Below are positions 1-9,915 of a stretch of 64,000 nucleotides of DNA, in pieces. Below the pieces are notes generated by a model. The model saw nothing but the letters and a program-made list of their open reading frames with translations, was not told the origin of the DNA and ran no database searches. The stretch's first letter is position 1. Each line of letters opens with the position of its first letter. Both the position numbers and the translations under genes were made by a program. Source of the stretch: Capra hircus (taxonomy: Eukaryota > Chordata > Mammalia > Artiodactyla > Bovidae); the NCBI RefSeq assembly GCF_001704415.2, contig NC_030808.1, positions 139,205,089 to 139,269,088 of the forward strand, written 5' to 3'.

Positions 1-70
1 GCTTTCAACTCCTTTGGTCCAGAATTCCATGAGCTCACTGCCTGCTTTGAAAGGCATTGGGAATGTTTAG

Positions 71-352
71 CGGAGAAGGCAATGGCACCCACTCCAGTAC
101 TCTTGTCTGGAAAATACCGTGGACGGAGGAGCCTGGTAGGCTGCATTCCATGGGGTCGCTAAGAGTCAGACACGACTGAGCGACTTCACTTTCACTTTTC
201 ACTTTCATGCATTGGAGAAGGAAATGGCAACCCACTCCAGTGTTCTTGCCTAGAGAATCCCAAGGACGGGGGAGCCTGGCAGGCTGCCGTCTATGGGGTC
301 GCACAGAATCGGAAACGACTGAAGTGACTTAGCAGCAGCAGCAGCAGCAGCA
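71..352 (+). mobile_element. BovA2-type SINE (two related arms)
   Basis: Two related arms, each with a GAGAAGG.AATGGCA...CCACTCCAGT start and a GGGGTCGC..AGAGTCGGACACGACTGA-like end, are separated by a CACTTTCA-rich linker. The element is flanked by a perfect 11-bp target duplication GGAATGTTTAG (60-70 and 353-363). The A-rich tail is replaced by an AGC microsatellite. Closely matched by the copy at 58226-58503. Confidence 0.9.
331..352 (+). repeat. (AGC)7 microsatellite at SINE tail
   Basis: About seven uninterrupted AGC triplets sit directly at the 3' end of the preceding SINE. This is a common microsatellite seed in bovid genomes and is likely length-polymorphic. Confidence 0.9.
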
Positions 353-1242
353 GGAATGTTTAGGGACTACTCTTTAGAACCAGATCTTCCTGCCCAATTA
401 AAGCCATTGTAATACTCTGGCCCCAGAAAGGCTCATCAGAGGGCCATTCTGGGAAAGGATGTCAAGGTTCTTATTTCTTTGCAATTTTAGGAAGTATTGC
501 CTGGTTTTCCTACTTTGATCCCAGGGAAATAGAAACTTCCATGCATTGGCAGAGTGGAGACCTGTTTGAGCCTGGAAATGGCTTTATAATTTCTTAACTT
601 TAAGTTTCTTTCTTTAGCCAGGATTCAGTGTTTAAATGGTTTAGAAATGTTATTTGTTCTGATGGAGGATAAATTTTTGATCTACTTTTATTAATTGGTT
701 CAGAACTGAAGTAAGGCATACTTAATAGGCCATAAAAGCAGAAAAGACATAATTTTGTTCAAATTTTCTAGTTGCTTACATATATAGTCTGAATTTTCCT
801 TAATAGCTCTATAGGTCTGCAATATGCTTTGGATATAGAATAGTATTAAACTTATAATTAAGCAGTATTACTAATTAGTTGTATTTTCTTAGGAGTAAGA
901 ATGATGAAAATATGTCTTTGATTTTATAATATTCCAAGGACTCAAAATAAAATGCATGAAATAAGTAGGCATTGCTCAGTTATCATATCTTTGCTATTGA
1001 TGTTTCTCAATAAATTGATAATCTTCGTTTTGGTAAACACACATTTATTATAGCTTGCTTAATTTCTATTTATTTTTTTAACTAAAATTTTTTATAGTTT
1101 TAAATTTTTATGCAATTTTAAAAGTTGCTTTCCATTCACAGTTATCACCAAGTATTGGCTATATAGTTTGCTTAATTTTTAGATTCAACTTAAAACTGAT
1201 GTGAATTTATGTTTTTATTTAATTTCTGTTTGTGGATTTAAG
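353..1242. other. AT-rich intronic sequence, no feature recognised
   Basis: Unique-looking AT-rich DNA upstream of the SH3BGR micro-exon, presumably intron. No repeat or exon could be supported. Confidence 0.5.
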
Positions 1243-1272
1243 GAAGAAGAGGGAGAGACAGCAGCGGAAGAG
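1243..1272 (+). CDS. SH3BGR: SH3BGR penultimate coding micro-exon (30 nt)
   Basis: Seen: an AG acceptor after a T-rich tract (TTTCTGTTTGTGGATTTAAG), then ten codons reading EEEGETAAEE, then a GTACAG donor. Known: SH3BGR is a small thioredoxin-fold protein of the SH3-binding glutamic-acid-rich family, with an N-terminal globular domain and a long acidic tail; as I recall it, the human tail contains nearly the same ten residues (EEEGETATEE) just before the segment encoded by the terminal exon. The exon is phase 0 at both ends, so skipping it would keep the frame. The GTACAG donor is weaker than consensus, which could allow alternative splicing (inference). Upstream SH3BGR exons are outside the window. 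The identity rests on the match in order, spacing and phase with the exon at 7784-7894. Confidence 0.8.
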
Positions 1273-1754
1273 GTACAGTAGCATATTTCACAGTTGTGTT
1301 GTGCTTAACAGAAGCAGCTTTTAGGTGAGAGAATTGCAGCTTTCCCAATATTTCACCATGTTCATGATACAGAGAAGCTGACTCGACCCACATTCCCAGA
1401 AAGTGAATGTAGGTCTCCTTTAGGCTGCCAAGAAAAGAAATAAAATAAATTGGAGATAGATTTGGAGGTGAATGAAGAAATAGGGGCTCTGAACCCTTCA
1501 CCTCTTGTGGTGAAGGTGTCATCAATGAAGTCAGGCCAGGCTGGACCAAATCCTTCAGTGGTGATGTCTTCTCCCTTCTTCCTTCCCACCCCATTGAATA
1601 GCGCACCATTTATGCCCCTTGTGTGGTTCTTACTGGTATTACTGCCTCCTATTTACCTTGTTGGTGACCGAGGAATTCCCTCCTTCTGGTTATGGGAATG
1701 GCAGACACACAACTGGACACACTCACTGGACAAGTGAGATGGACAGGGCTTATT

Positions 1755-1852
1755 TTATTTTCTTAACTAATTAATTAATTTTAACTGGAGGATAATGATT
1801 TTACAATATTGTGGTGATGTTTGCCATACATTGACATGAAATAGCCGCAGGT
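1755..1852 (-). mobile_element. L1 3' end, severely 5'-truncated
   Basis: About 98 bp matching the reverse complement of the ruminant L1 3' terminus (ATTTTAACTGGAGGATAATG, then ACAATATTGTGGTGATG and TTGCCATACA). It is flanked by a 16-bp duplication with one mismatch, ATGGACAGGGCTTATT (1739-1754) and ATGGACAGGGTTTATT (1853-1868). Confidence 0.8.
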
Positions 1853-2391
1853 ATGGACAGGGTTTATTATTCACATGTTCTCCAAGCCCAGGGGATAAGG
1901 TCATTCACACAGTGCAGGGCCACACGGGGTAGGGTCACTTGGGAACAGTGTGAACGACCAGGGCTCCGGGAGGCAGGTTGTGTAGAATCAGAGGGTGGGT
2001 GTCCCCGAGTCTGCATGGGGGACATGGTTGGCCTGATTGAGTAATTCTGGGGTGAAAGCAGGCACTGCATCTGATCCCTTGATACTGAGGGCTGCCTGGG
2101 TGAGAGACCTAATTTGTGGGAGCAGAGGGGGAGGGGAGCCAGTGGTCAGGCCATTGTAAGTCTTCCCAATTTTACCAATGTTAAGGCAGTGGATAATACT
2201 GAGTCTTAATTGTAGTCTTGCACCATGGTATGTACCTTAGATACCAGGAGGTTTAAACATGCAACTCATCATTTAGTGTCTGGAAGACCTGTGACATAGG
2301 TAAGTAACCACGTGGTTCCAGGATTTCTAGTGTGAATCTATCCAGGGGGAGCATTACTATTTGTGTGTATGTGGTTTTTTTTGGGGGGGGG

Positions 2392-2512
2392 AACGTAATT
2401 GATTTACGGTGTTATGTTAGTTTCAGATGTGTAACAAAGTGATTCATGTGTGATTCTTTTCCCTTACATGTTATTATAATATATTGGGTAGAATTCCCTA
2501 TGCTATGCAATA
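2392..2512 (-). mobile_element. Older L1 3'-end fragment
   Basis: Motifs GATTTACGGTGTTATGTTAG, TTTCAGATGTGTAACAAAGT and GAATTCCCTATGCTATGCAA are those of older artiodactyl L1 3' ends in antisense. A related piece is at about 36310-36580. Confidence 0.65.
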
Positions 2513-2550
2513 ATTACTGAGCCGGGGCACCACAACTAAGAGCCAGGCAA

Positions 2551-2575
2551 ATAAAATAATAATAATAATAAAAAA
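2551..2575 (+). repeat. (AAT)n microsatellite
   Basis: Short run of AAT triplets ending in poly(A). Confidence 0.85.
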
Positions 2576-3313
2576 GAGTTGCACAAAGTAAGAAAATAAT
2601 TGAGTACTGAGGATACAAGTACATTTAAAACAATGAAAGAAGTTATAAAACAATATTAGTGATATTAAGGATAAAATTTAAAGGAATAAAATATATCCTC
2701 TGTAACATATAATTTAAACTATTATTGGGCTGGCCAACATGTTTGTTTACAGGATTTATGCTCAAATAATAACCAACATTCCTAGGGAGACCTCATATCT
2801 CACTTTTGGAGCTGGGAGTTATTTGAACAAATGAAGAATTTAATTAAAATGTTAAATCACAAAAATGTAGAGACCTTAAACATTTATTTTAACTTGAAAT
2901 ATACAGATGTATATTTATATACACATGTGTATTTATATACACATACAAATATACAAATGTGCCAAGTTTTTGGATGCAGGACAAAAATTGCTTCTTTAAA
3001 AAATAGTCCAATGACTAGATTTACCCACTGTCTTTCTAACATAATCAGTAGTCTGTCTAGAAATTCCAGCTTTTGTTTCTTTCCCTTTGGGTTTCATGAG
3101 TCCTCCTTACCACCCAAGCTTTTTGACACTTCATTTGATGACGGACATATGTTGGTCTTTTCAAAGTATTCCATTAACTTTACATGGGAAAAAAGTTCTT
3201 TTCATGTTCATATTTCATTGGATTCCATGGTGCTTATTTTTTTTTAAAGATTTTTTGATGTGTGCCATTTTTAAAGTCTTTACTGAATTTTTTACAATAT
3301 TGCTTTTGTCTTA

Positions 3314-3430
3314 TGTTCTGTTTTTTTGGCCTCAAGGCACGTGTGATCTTAGCTTCTCGACTAGGAATTGAACCTGTACCCCCAGAAATGGAAGGCAAAG
3401 TCTTAACCACTGCACCCCAGGGAAGTCCCT
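3314..3430 (-). mobile_element. CHR-type SINE fragment
   Basis: Antisense tRNA-derived SINE: GGCCTCAAGGCACG, GACTAGGAATTGAACCTGT (B-box region) and terminal CCAGGGAAGTCCC, the complement of the GGGACTTCCCTGG 5' end. Confidence 0.75.
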
Positions 3431-3604
3431 ATGATATTTATTCAAGTTGTATAATTACAATAAGACTGACGTGGATATACCAGCATGGGAACAAACATAA
3501 CCCAGTCTGGTAAATGAAGACTTTGGCGGGTAGTGATACCAAACCTACTTGTAAGCACTCACCATGCCTTCATCAGCCAGTGTTATTTGAGAGAGAACAC
3601 AGGC

Positions 3605-3652
3605 TTCTGCGTTGCAGGCAGACTCTTTACCGTCTGAGCCACCAGGGAAGTC
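3605..3652 (-). mobile_element. Bov-tA SINE 5' fragment
   Basis: Only the tRNA-like head is present: GTTGCAGGCAGACTCTTTAC followed by CGTCTGAGCCACCAGGGAAG. Confidence 0.7.
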
Positions 3653-3911
3653 CAGGCTTCAGCAGAGGTTCTCAAAGAGGGTTTCCAGAGCAGAAGCAGC
3701 TGCCTCACCTGGAAACCACTACAAATACACGTTTTCAGGCCTGGCCCCAGATCTATAAGCTCAGAAGCCTTGAGTTGGAGCCCAGTAGATTGTTTTGAGA
3801 CGCTCTTCAGGTGATTCTGATGCTCTGTCAAGGCTGAGAACATAGGTTCTAAGTGACCCAAGGGTTGCCAAGTGGAGGTCAAGGGCAACAACTCCTACTG
3901 TTTTGGTGCTC

Positions 3912-4060
3912 GTAATTGCTTTTGTTGTTCAGTTGCTTCGTTGTGTCCAGCTGTTTTCGACCCCAGGGACTGTAGCAAGCCAGGCTTTCCTGTCCTTCAT
4001 TATCTCCCAGAGTTTGCTCAGACTCATGTCTATTGAGTTGATAATGCATCTTCATTGTGG
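3912..4060 (-). mobile_element. BovB LINE 3' end fragment
   Basis: Antisense BovB terminus: TTGTTGTTCAGTTGCTTCGT, GACTGTAGCAAGCCAGGC, then CTCAGACTCATGTCTATTGA. Confidence 0.8.
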
Positions 4061-4584
4061 GGCTTCAGGATTGAAAGGAATGAGGGATCACTCAGAGGTA
4101 AAAACAGCTGATCAGAGCCTCCAGCTGTTTGGGGCAGAGCCTTTCTCTCTGCCATCCTTCCTGTACCCGTGAAGGAAAACACCAACCACGGGAAAGGAAA
4201 AGAAATAGCAGCTATATTCCAATAAAAATTAATTAAAAAGTACAAATGCTAATCAGAGAGCTAAATTAAAATGGAAAACTCAAGGAAAGATAGAATATTT
4301 ACCAAAAGTCACATGTATTGTCTAGGTATTTCAGTGGAAGGTCATTCACATTAAAGAAGGTCCCCTGTCATAAGAAACTCCTCCTCAAAACTTTTGCTGA
4401 TATTTAAAATTGCAAATAATTCATGACATTTATAGAAAGTTTAGATAATACAGAGAAAAACAGAAACTAATAAGTTTATAACCCCATTACCCCAAGAGAC
4501 CCACTAGTTACACACTCATACACATGCACACACATATTTATCAAACCTTTGTGGATACTCTTCTGTAATCCGCTTTTTTTTTTT

Positions 4585-5056
4585 GTAATCTACTTTTATT
4601 CATGTAATTAAGCTATATTTTTTTTGTAATCTACTTTTATTCATGTAATTAAGCTATATTTTTTTGTAATCTATTTTTATTCATGTAATTAAGCTATATA
4701 TTTTATGGGGATGGTTTTTTTTGTAATCTACTTTTATTCATGTAATTAAGCTATATATATTTTTTGTAATCTACTTTTATTCATGTAATTAAGCTATATT
4801 TTTTTGTAATCTACTTTTATTCATGTAATTAAGCTATATATTTTATGGGGATGGGTTTTTTTTGTAATCTACTTTTATTCATGTAATTAAGCTATATTTT
4901 TTGTAATCTACTTTTATTCATGTAATTAAGCTATATATATATATTTTTTGTAATCTACTTTTATTCATGTAATTAAGCTATATATTTTATGGGGATTTTT
5001 TTTCTGTAATCTACTTTTATTCATATAATTAAGCTATATATTTTATGGGGATGGTA
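4585..5056 (+). repeat. AT-rich minisatellite with trimeric higher-order structure
   Basis: Ten copies of a core GTAATCTACTTTTATTCATG + TAATTAAGCTATA begin at 4585, 4626, 4666, 4723, 4766, 4806, 4864, 4903, 4950 and 5006. The spacings (41, 40, 57; 43, 40, 58; 39, 47, 56) repeat as short-short-long. Long units carry an extra TTTTATGGGGATGG. The higher-order period is therefore about 138-142 bp. It lies in the last intron of SH3BGR. Confidence 0.95.
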
Positions 5057-5391
5057 AATATAGATCTGTTTCATTATGTTAATATTATTTTATCAAACTC
5101 ATCCCTATTATTAGACCTAAAAGTTATTTTTAGCCTATTCTATACAGTGACTTTTTATTACCTGTATATTATATCTTTCCAATGATAAATTTTCATTTCT
5201 CTCTTGCTAGGCAAGCTTCCATTAAAAAAAATCCCATTTTTATGTAGAAAAAAAAGACAAAAAGATTATTAATTTGCAAATAGTTTCAGATTATATATGT
5301 AAGTTGCTGATAACTTTGGATTCAATAAATTACTTAGTATAACAAAATATAGCCAGCTTCCATGTTTAAAACCTTCATCAAAATTCTGACA

Positions 5392-5617
5392 TGTATACTA
5401 TCATGTAAGAAACGAATCGCCAGTCTATGTTCGATACAGGATACAGGATGCTTGGGGCTGGTGTACCGGGAAGATCCAGAGAGATGATATGGGATGGGAG
5501 GTGGGAGGGGGGTTCAGGATTGGGAACTCACGTACACCCATGGCGGATTCATGTCAATGTATGGCAAAACCAATACAGTATTGTAAAGCAAAATAAAGTA
5601 AAAATAAAAATTAAAAA
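5392..5617 (+). mobile_element. L1 3' end (young ruminant L1), 5'-truncated
   Basis: Carries the L1 tail: TGTATACTATCATGTAAG, GCTTGGGGCTGGTG, GGAGGTGGGAGGGGGGTTCA, GTATGGCAAAACCAATACAG and an A-rich tail. A perfect 11-bp target duplication AAATTCTGACA flanks it (5381-5391, 5618-5628). The 3' end at 22500-22738 is closely related. Confidence 0.9.
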
Positions 5618-5827
5618 AAATTCTGACAAAATTCTATTTGCTGAGATTCTTTTTGTATTTTATTCTTCCAACTGCTTTCTGAATTTTTAAAGGTAATTGT
5701 CTTAGAACAATCTGTTAATACAAGTAAAGACTATATGCTTAAGAGGAATCATGAAACTCATTAGAATTAATGTATTGCCAGCAGAACCATCCCAGGGTGA
5801 AGGGTCTCTGTTGAGGAAGATGATGTC

Positions 5828-7677
5828 TTGTGTGTGTGTATGTGGTGGATGTATGTGTGGGGTGTGTGTGTGTGTTGGGTGTATGTGTGGGGTGTGTTGG
5901 GAGGGTGTGTGTGTTGTGTATTGAGTGTGTGGTGGTTTGTGTATGTTGGGTGTGTGTGTGGTAGGTGTTTGTGTTGGGTATGTTGGGAGGGTATGTGTGT
6001 GTTGTGTGTTGAGTGTGTGGTGGTTTGTGTATGTTGGGTGTGTGTGTGGTGGGTGTATGTGTGTGGTGAGTGTGTGTGTGAGGTGTGTATGTGTGGGTAT
6101 GTGTGTTCTGTATGTGTGTTGGGTGTGTATGTGTGTGGGGTAGGTGTATGTGCAGGGAGTGTGTGGGAGAATATGTGTGTGGTGTGTGTGGGGTATGTGT
6201 GTGGTGTGTGTATGTGCTGGGCTTGTATATGTGTGTGGTGGGTATATATGTGGGGTGTGTGTGTGGCGGGTGTCTGTGTTGTGTGTGTGGTGGGTGTATA
6301 TGTGGGGTGTGTATGTGTGGCGGGTGTCTGTGTTGTGTGTGTGGTGGGTGTATATGTAGGGTGTGTATGTGTGGCGGGTGTTTGTGTGTGTTGTGTGTGG
6401 TGGGTGTATATGTGGGGTGTGTATGTGTGGCGGGTGTCTGTGTTGTGTGTGTGGTGGGTGTATATGTGGGGTGTGTATGTGTGGCGGGTGTTTGTGTGTG
6501 TTGTGTGTGGTGGGTGTATATGTGGGGTGTGTATGTGTGGCGGGTGTGTGTGTTGTGTGTGTGGTAGGTGTATATGTGGGGTGTGTATGTGTGGCGGGTG
6601 TCTGTGTTGTGTGTGTGGAGGGTGTATATGTGGGGTGTGTATGTGTGGCGGGTGTCTGTGTTGTGTGTGTGGTGGGTGTATATGTGGGGTGTGTATGTGT
6701 GGCGGGTGTTTGTGTGTGTTGTGTGTGGTGGGTGTATATGTGGGGTGTGTATGTGTGGCGGGTGTGTGTGTTGTGTGTGTGGTAGGTGTATATGTGGGGT
6801 GTGTATGTGTGGCGGGTGTATGTGTGGCGGGTGTGGTGGGTGTATATGTGGGGTGTGTATGTGTGGCGGGTGTCTGTGTTGTGTGTGTGGTGGGTATATA
6901 TGTGGGGTGTGTGTGTGTGGCGGGTGTCTGTGTTGTGTGTGTGGTGGGTGTATATGTGCGGTGTGTGTGTGTGGCGGGTGTCTGTGTTGTGTGTGTGGAG
7001 GGTGTATATGTGGGGTGTGTATGTGTGGCGGGTGTTTGCGTGTGTTGTGTGTGGTGGGTGTATATGTGGGGTGTGTGTGTGGCGGGTGTCTGTGTTGTGT
7101 GTGTGGTGGGTGTATATGTGGGGTGTGTATGTGTGGCGGGTGTTTGTGTGTGTTGTGTGTGGTGGGTGTATATGTGGGGTGTGTATGTGTGGCGGGTGTA
7201 TGTGTGGCGGGTGTGGTGGGTGTATATGTGGGGTGTGTATGTGTGGCGGGTGTCTGTGTTGTGTGTGTGGTGGGTATATATGTGGGGTGTGTGTGTGTGG
7301 CGGGTGTCTGTGTTGTGTGTGTGGTGGGTGTATATGTGCGGTGTGTGTGTGTGGCGGGTGTCTGTGTTGTGTGTGTGGAGGGTGTATATGTGGGGTGTGT
7401 ATGTGTGGCGGGTGTTTGCGTGTGTTGTGTGTGGTGGGTGTATATGTGGGGTGTGTGTGTGGCGGGTGTCTGTGTTGTGTGTGTGGTGGGTGTATATGTG
7501 GGGTGTGTATGTGTGGCGGGTGTTTGCGTGTGTTGTGTGTGGTGGGTGTATATGTGCGGTGTGTGTGTGTGGCGGGTGTGTGTGTTGTGTGTGTGGTGGG
7601 TGTATATGTGGGGTGTGTATGTGTGGCAGGTGTGTGTGTTGTGTGTGTGGTGTGGGTGTGTTGTGTGTGTGTGTGTT
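5828..7677 (+). repeat. GT-rich minisatellite (VNTR) in SH3BGR intron
   Basis: About 1.85 kb of G/T-only-like sequence on the + strand. The left third (5828-6240) is irregular TGTG/TATG/GGTG. From about 6240 it becomes a tandem array of units 52-57 bp long, roughly 25 of them, built from TATATGTGGGGTGTGTATGT + GTGGCGGGTG plus a TCTGTGTTGTGTGTGTGGTG or TTTGTGTGTGTTGTGTGTGG spacer. A larger ~380-bp period is superimposed (6811-7190 versus 7191-7550). The pattern is free of stop codons in several frames on both strands, so long Cys/Val/Gly and Thr/His/Pro reading frames arise by chance. Confidence 0.97.
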
Positions 7678-7783
7678 GGATGGGGTGGGGGAGGCCCTGA
7701 CCTCTAGTCTGATGTTTTACACTCTTCCTCACTGTATCTGTTGACCCTTACACTTCTCCATAACGGTGTGATTTTTGTTAAAG

Positions 7784-7894
7784 ATGAAAGAAGCAGCTGC
7801 AGAGGGAGCAGAAGGGGAAGCAGAGGGAGAGGAAGCTGAAGAAGAAGAGGAACCAGAAGAAGAAGGAGAAGGAGACGAGGAAGAAGAGTCTTAA
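7784..7894 (+). CDS. SH3BGR: SH3BGR terminal coding exon (acidic C-terminus)
   Basis: Seen: pyrimidine-rich tract, acceptor TTTTTGTTAAAG, then 36 codons and TAA at 7892-7894. The peptide begins MKEAAAEGAEGEAEGEEA and ends DEEEES; about half the residues are Glu. The initial ATG is read here as an internal Met codon, not a start. Known: human SH3BGR ends in a similar Glu-rich tail with EGAEGEAEEEE and a terminal D-E-D-S-like end; counting back from the shared EGAEGEAE block, the human and bovid exons start at the same codon. The acidic tail is the feature that gives the family its name; the globular thioredoxin-like domain is encoded upstream of the window. Phase 0 matches the micro-exon at 1243-1272. 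Alternative: another Glu-rich protein, judged unlikely because both exons match in order. Confidence 0.85.
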   Translation: MKEAAAEGAEGEAEGEEAEEEEEPEEEGEGDEEEES

Positions 7895-8165
7895 GCCTGG
7901 TCATGCTCTGCTTTTCCACTTGTCCAGGTAGCATCATTCTGGGGTTGAAGGCCTGTTTATTACTGTCTGCCATCTAGACCACATTTCACCTAGTGATGGA
8001 AGTGGATTCCAATTCGATCGGTGTGTCTGTCTTCTCAAGGCCCTGGGCTGCCCCTTCTTGGAGCCGCCAGGCTGGTTAATTCTCCTGGACCCATTTCTTG
8101 GGCACCAGGGCAAGGAAGGCTGTGGTTGATACGATTTCTAGTAAAAAGTGTGACTTTCAGGTGAG
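7895..8165 (+). other. SH3BGR: Putative SH3BGR 3' UTR
   Basis: Unique sequence after the stop. No AATAAA is seen nearby. A variant signal AGTAAA at 8140-8145 is followed by a G/T-rich stretch (8161-8190, with GAAGTTTGTGTTGCACCTGT), so cleavage near 8160 is plausible. The UTR could extend further if another variant signal is used. Confidence 0.4.
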
Positions 8166-8590
8166 GAAGTTTGTGTTGCACCTGTTGCTCCTTCTTCCTC
8201 TGTATTTAAGTGAAAGCACAGGGAGTATTCTGTTCTCAGCATCTATCACATGAACTCCTTTACACATCTGTGGGGGAATTTACAATTGATGTTTATAACA
8301 ATGATGATAAATTATCAATACAGCCTAAAAAACCCCCAAAGCTGGCTGCTCATGAAAAAAAATATTGCCAGATTCAATGATAAGTACTTGATATTACTAT
8401 TCATTGATTTATATCAAAACATCCATTAATACAATATTAGCCAGAGGACTCATGTAGAAACAGTTTGGAATATGGTGAAGTCACTTTAGGTATCTTTGAC
8501 AAGTATGCTTACTCCCTTGTAATTTTAAACTTCTATTGACAATGAAAAAGAGTTATGTGGTTCTTAATAGTTCGGTAAGTTAACCCTTTT
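8166..8590. other. No feature recognised
   Basis: AT-rich unique-looking sequence, either distal 3' UTR or intergenic. Confidence 0.4.
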
Positions 8591-8852
8591 GTTGTTGTTC
8601 AGTCGCTCAGTTGTGTCTGACTGTTTGCAACCCCATGGACGGCAGCACGCCAGGCCTCCCTGTCCATCACCAACGCCCAGAGCTTGCTCAAACTCATCTC
8701 CATCGAGTCAGTGATGCCATCCAACCATCTCATCCTCTGTCGTCCCCTTCTCCTCCTGCCCTCAATCTTTCCCAGCATCAGGGTCTTTTCCAATGAGTTG
8801 ACTCTTGGTATCAGGTGGTTAAAGTATCGGAGCTTTGGCTTCAGCAGGTAAC
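8591..8852 (-). mobile_element. BovB LINE 3' end
   Basis: Antisense BovB terminus beginning TTGTTGTTCAGTCGCTCAG and running through CATCTCATCCTCTGTCGTCC, CCCAGCATCAGGGTCTTTTC and AAAGTATCGGAGC. It is 5'-truncated at the TTCAGCA junction. Confidence 0.9.
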
Positions 8853-9209
8853 CCTAAACGTATTATATTAGTAAGATACTGAAAGTGGGTATTGAGGACA
8901 CAGAAAAAATACTCAAATGTTGTGGGCTATACAGAAAAGATGATAAGGTCATTAAGAGCTATAAAAGTATCTGGTATACCAGACTTTTAGCAAATACCTA
9001 TGTGAACATTATGTTTCTATTGACATGATTTGACCTTGCCAACAGATTTGAGGGTAACTATTTATTCTCTGGGGCAGTGAGGCTCACAATTTGCTCTGGT
9101 ACCCTAAGGGTTCTTGTTCATTAAAAAAAAAAATTGTAGTCTCCTTTCTGTCTGTACCATGCCTCCACTGAAGCAGGTAAGACCAATTTGGTGGCTATTG
9201 ATATCAGGG

Positions 9210-9272
9210 CATGCTGCAATTCATGGGATCGCAAAGAGTAGGACACGACTGAGCGACTGAACTGAACTGAAC
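9210..9272 (+). mobile_element. 63-bp BovB/BovA2 3' end insertion
   Basis: Contains only the terminal CATGGGATCGCAAAGAGTAG + GACACGACTGAGCGACTGAA + CTGAACTGAAC. It is bracketed by a perfect 11-bp duplication TGATATCAGGG (9199-9209, 9273-9283). Confidence 0.85.
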
Positions 9273-9283
9273 TGATATCAGGG

Positions 9284-9663
9284 GAGCAGGAAGAAATAGA
9301 GGATGAGAGAGTGAGCGCTGGACACACAACAAGTCTTCAGTTAAGGTCTGCAGTCACTCTTGGAGCCTGTCTAGTGAAGGGCAGACAAAAGACACTGTAG
9401 ACAGGAAAAGAAACTCCAGTGCTTATAAATATCAGCTAACAGAAGGCTCTGCTCTGTGCACCAAAGACCGATTTGAATAGTATATATCTCCCCTTTTAAT
9501 ATACTTACACTTAAACATAAAATGCTGATTAAAAAAAAATGGATGTATTTTTAAGAAATCTTGGAGCTGGTGGGAGCAGCCATCACAGTGTATTATTGGG
9601 ACTATGGAAGTTTCATTACTCCTTTATTCAAATTACAAAGCAAATCTGAAAGTGAAAGTGTTA
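9284..9663. other. No feature recognised
   Basis: Unique-looking sequence with a short poly(A) run near 9530. Confidence 0.4.
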
Positions 9664-9915
9664 GTCACTCAGTTCAGTTTATTTCAGTTCAGTCCCTCAG
9701 TTGTGTCCGACTCTTTGTGACCCCATGAATCGCAGCACACCAGGCCTCCCTGTCCGTCACCAACTCGCGGAGTCTACCCAAAGCCATGTCCATTGAGTCG
9801 GTGATGCCATCCAACCATCTCATCCTCTGTCGTCCCCTTCTCCTACTGCCCTCAATCTTTACCAGCATCAGGGTCTTTTCCAATGAGTCAGCTCTTCGCA
9901 TCAGGTGGCCAAAGT
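9664..9915 (-). mobile_element. BovB LINE 3' end
   Basis: CTCAGTTCAGTTTATTTCAG head, then CCCATGAATCGCAGCACACC and CAACCATCTCATCCTCTGTC; truncated at GGTGGCCAAAGTATTG. Confidence 0.9.

Larger units (their letters stand above)
1273..7783 (+). other. SH3BGR: Last intron of SH3BGR
   Basis: 6.5-kb intron running from the GTACAG donor at 1273 to the TTTTTGTTAAAG acceptor ending at 7783. It holds small L1, CHR and Bov-tA insertions and two minisatellites. The stretches 1273-1738, 1869-2391, 2576-3313, 4061-4584 and 5057-5380 show nothing beyond AT-rich unique sequence. A pyrimidine-rich run at about 7720-7765 precedes the acceptor. Confidence 0.75.

Noticed and set aside
331..352. CAG/AGC triplet tract as a polyglutamine-coding repeat
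   Set aside because: It lies at the tail of a BovA2 SINE in non-coding DNA.
4585..5056. CRISPR-like array (regular repeats)
   Set aside because: No unique spacers; it is a simple AT-rich tandem repeat in a mammalian intron.
5702..7744. Giant overlapping ORFs (676 aa minus, 638 aa plus) rich in Thr/His/Pro or Cys/Val/Gly
   Set aside because: They are frames through a GT-rich minisatellite with no TAA/TAG/TGA; they exist on both strands and in several frames at once and have no domain.
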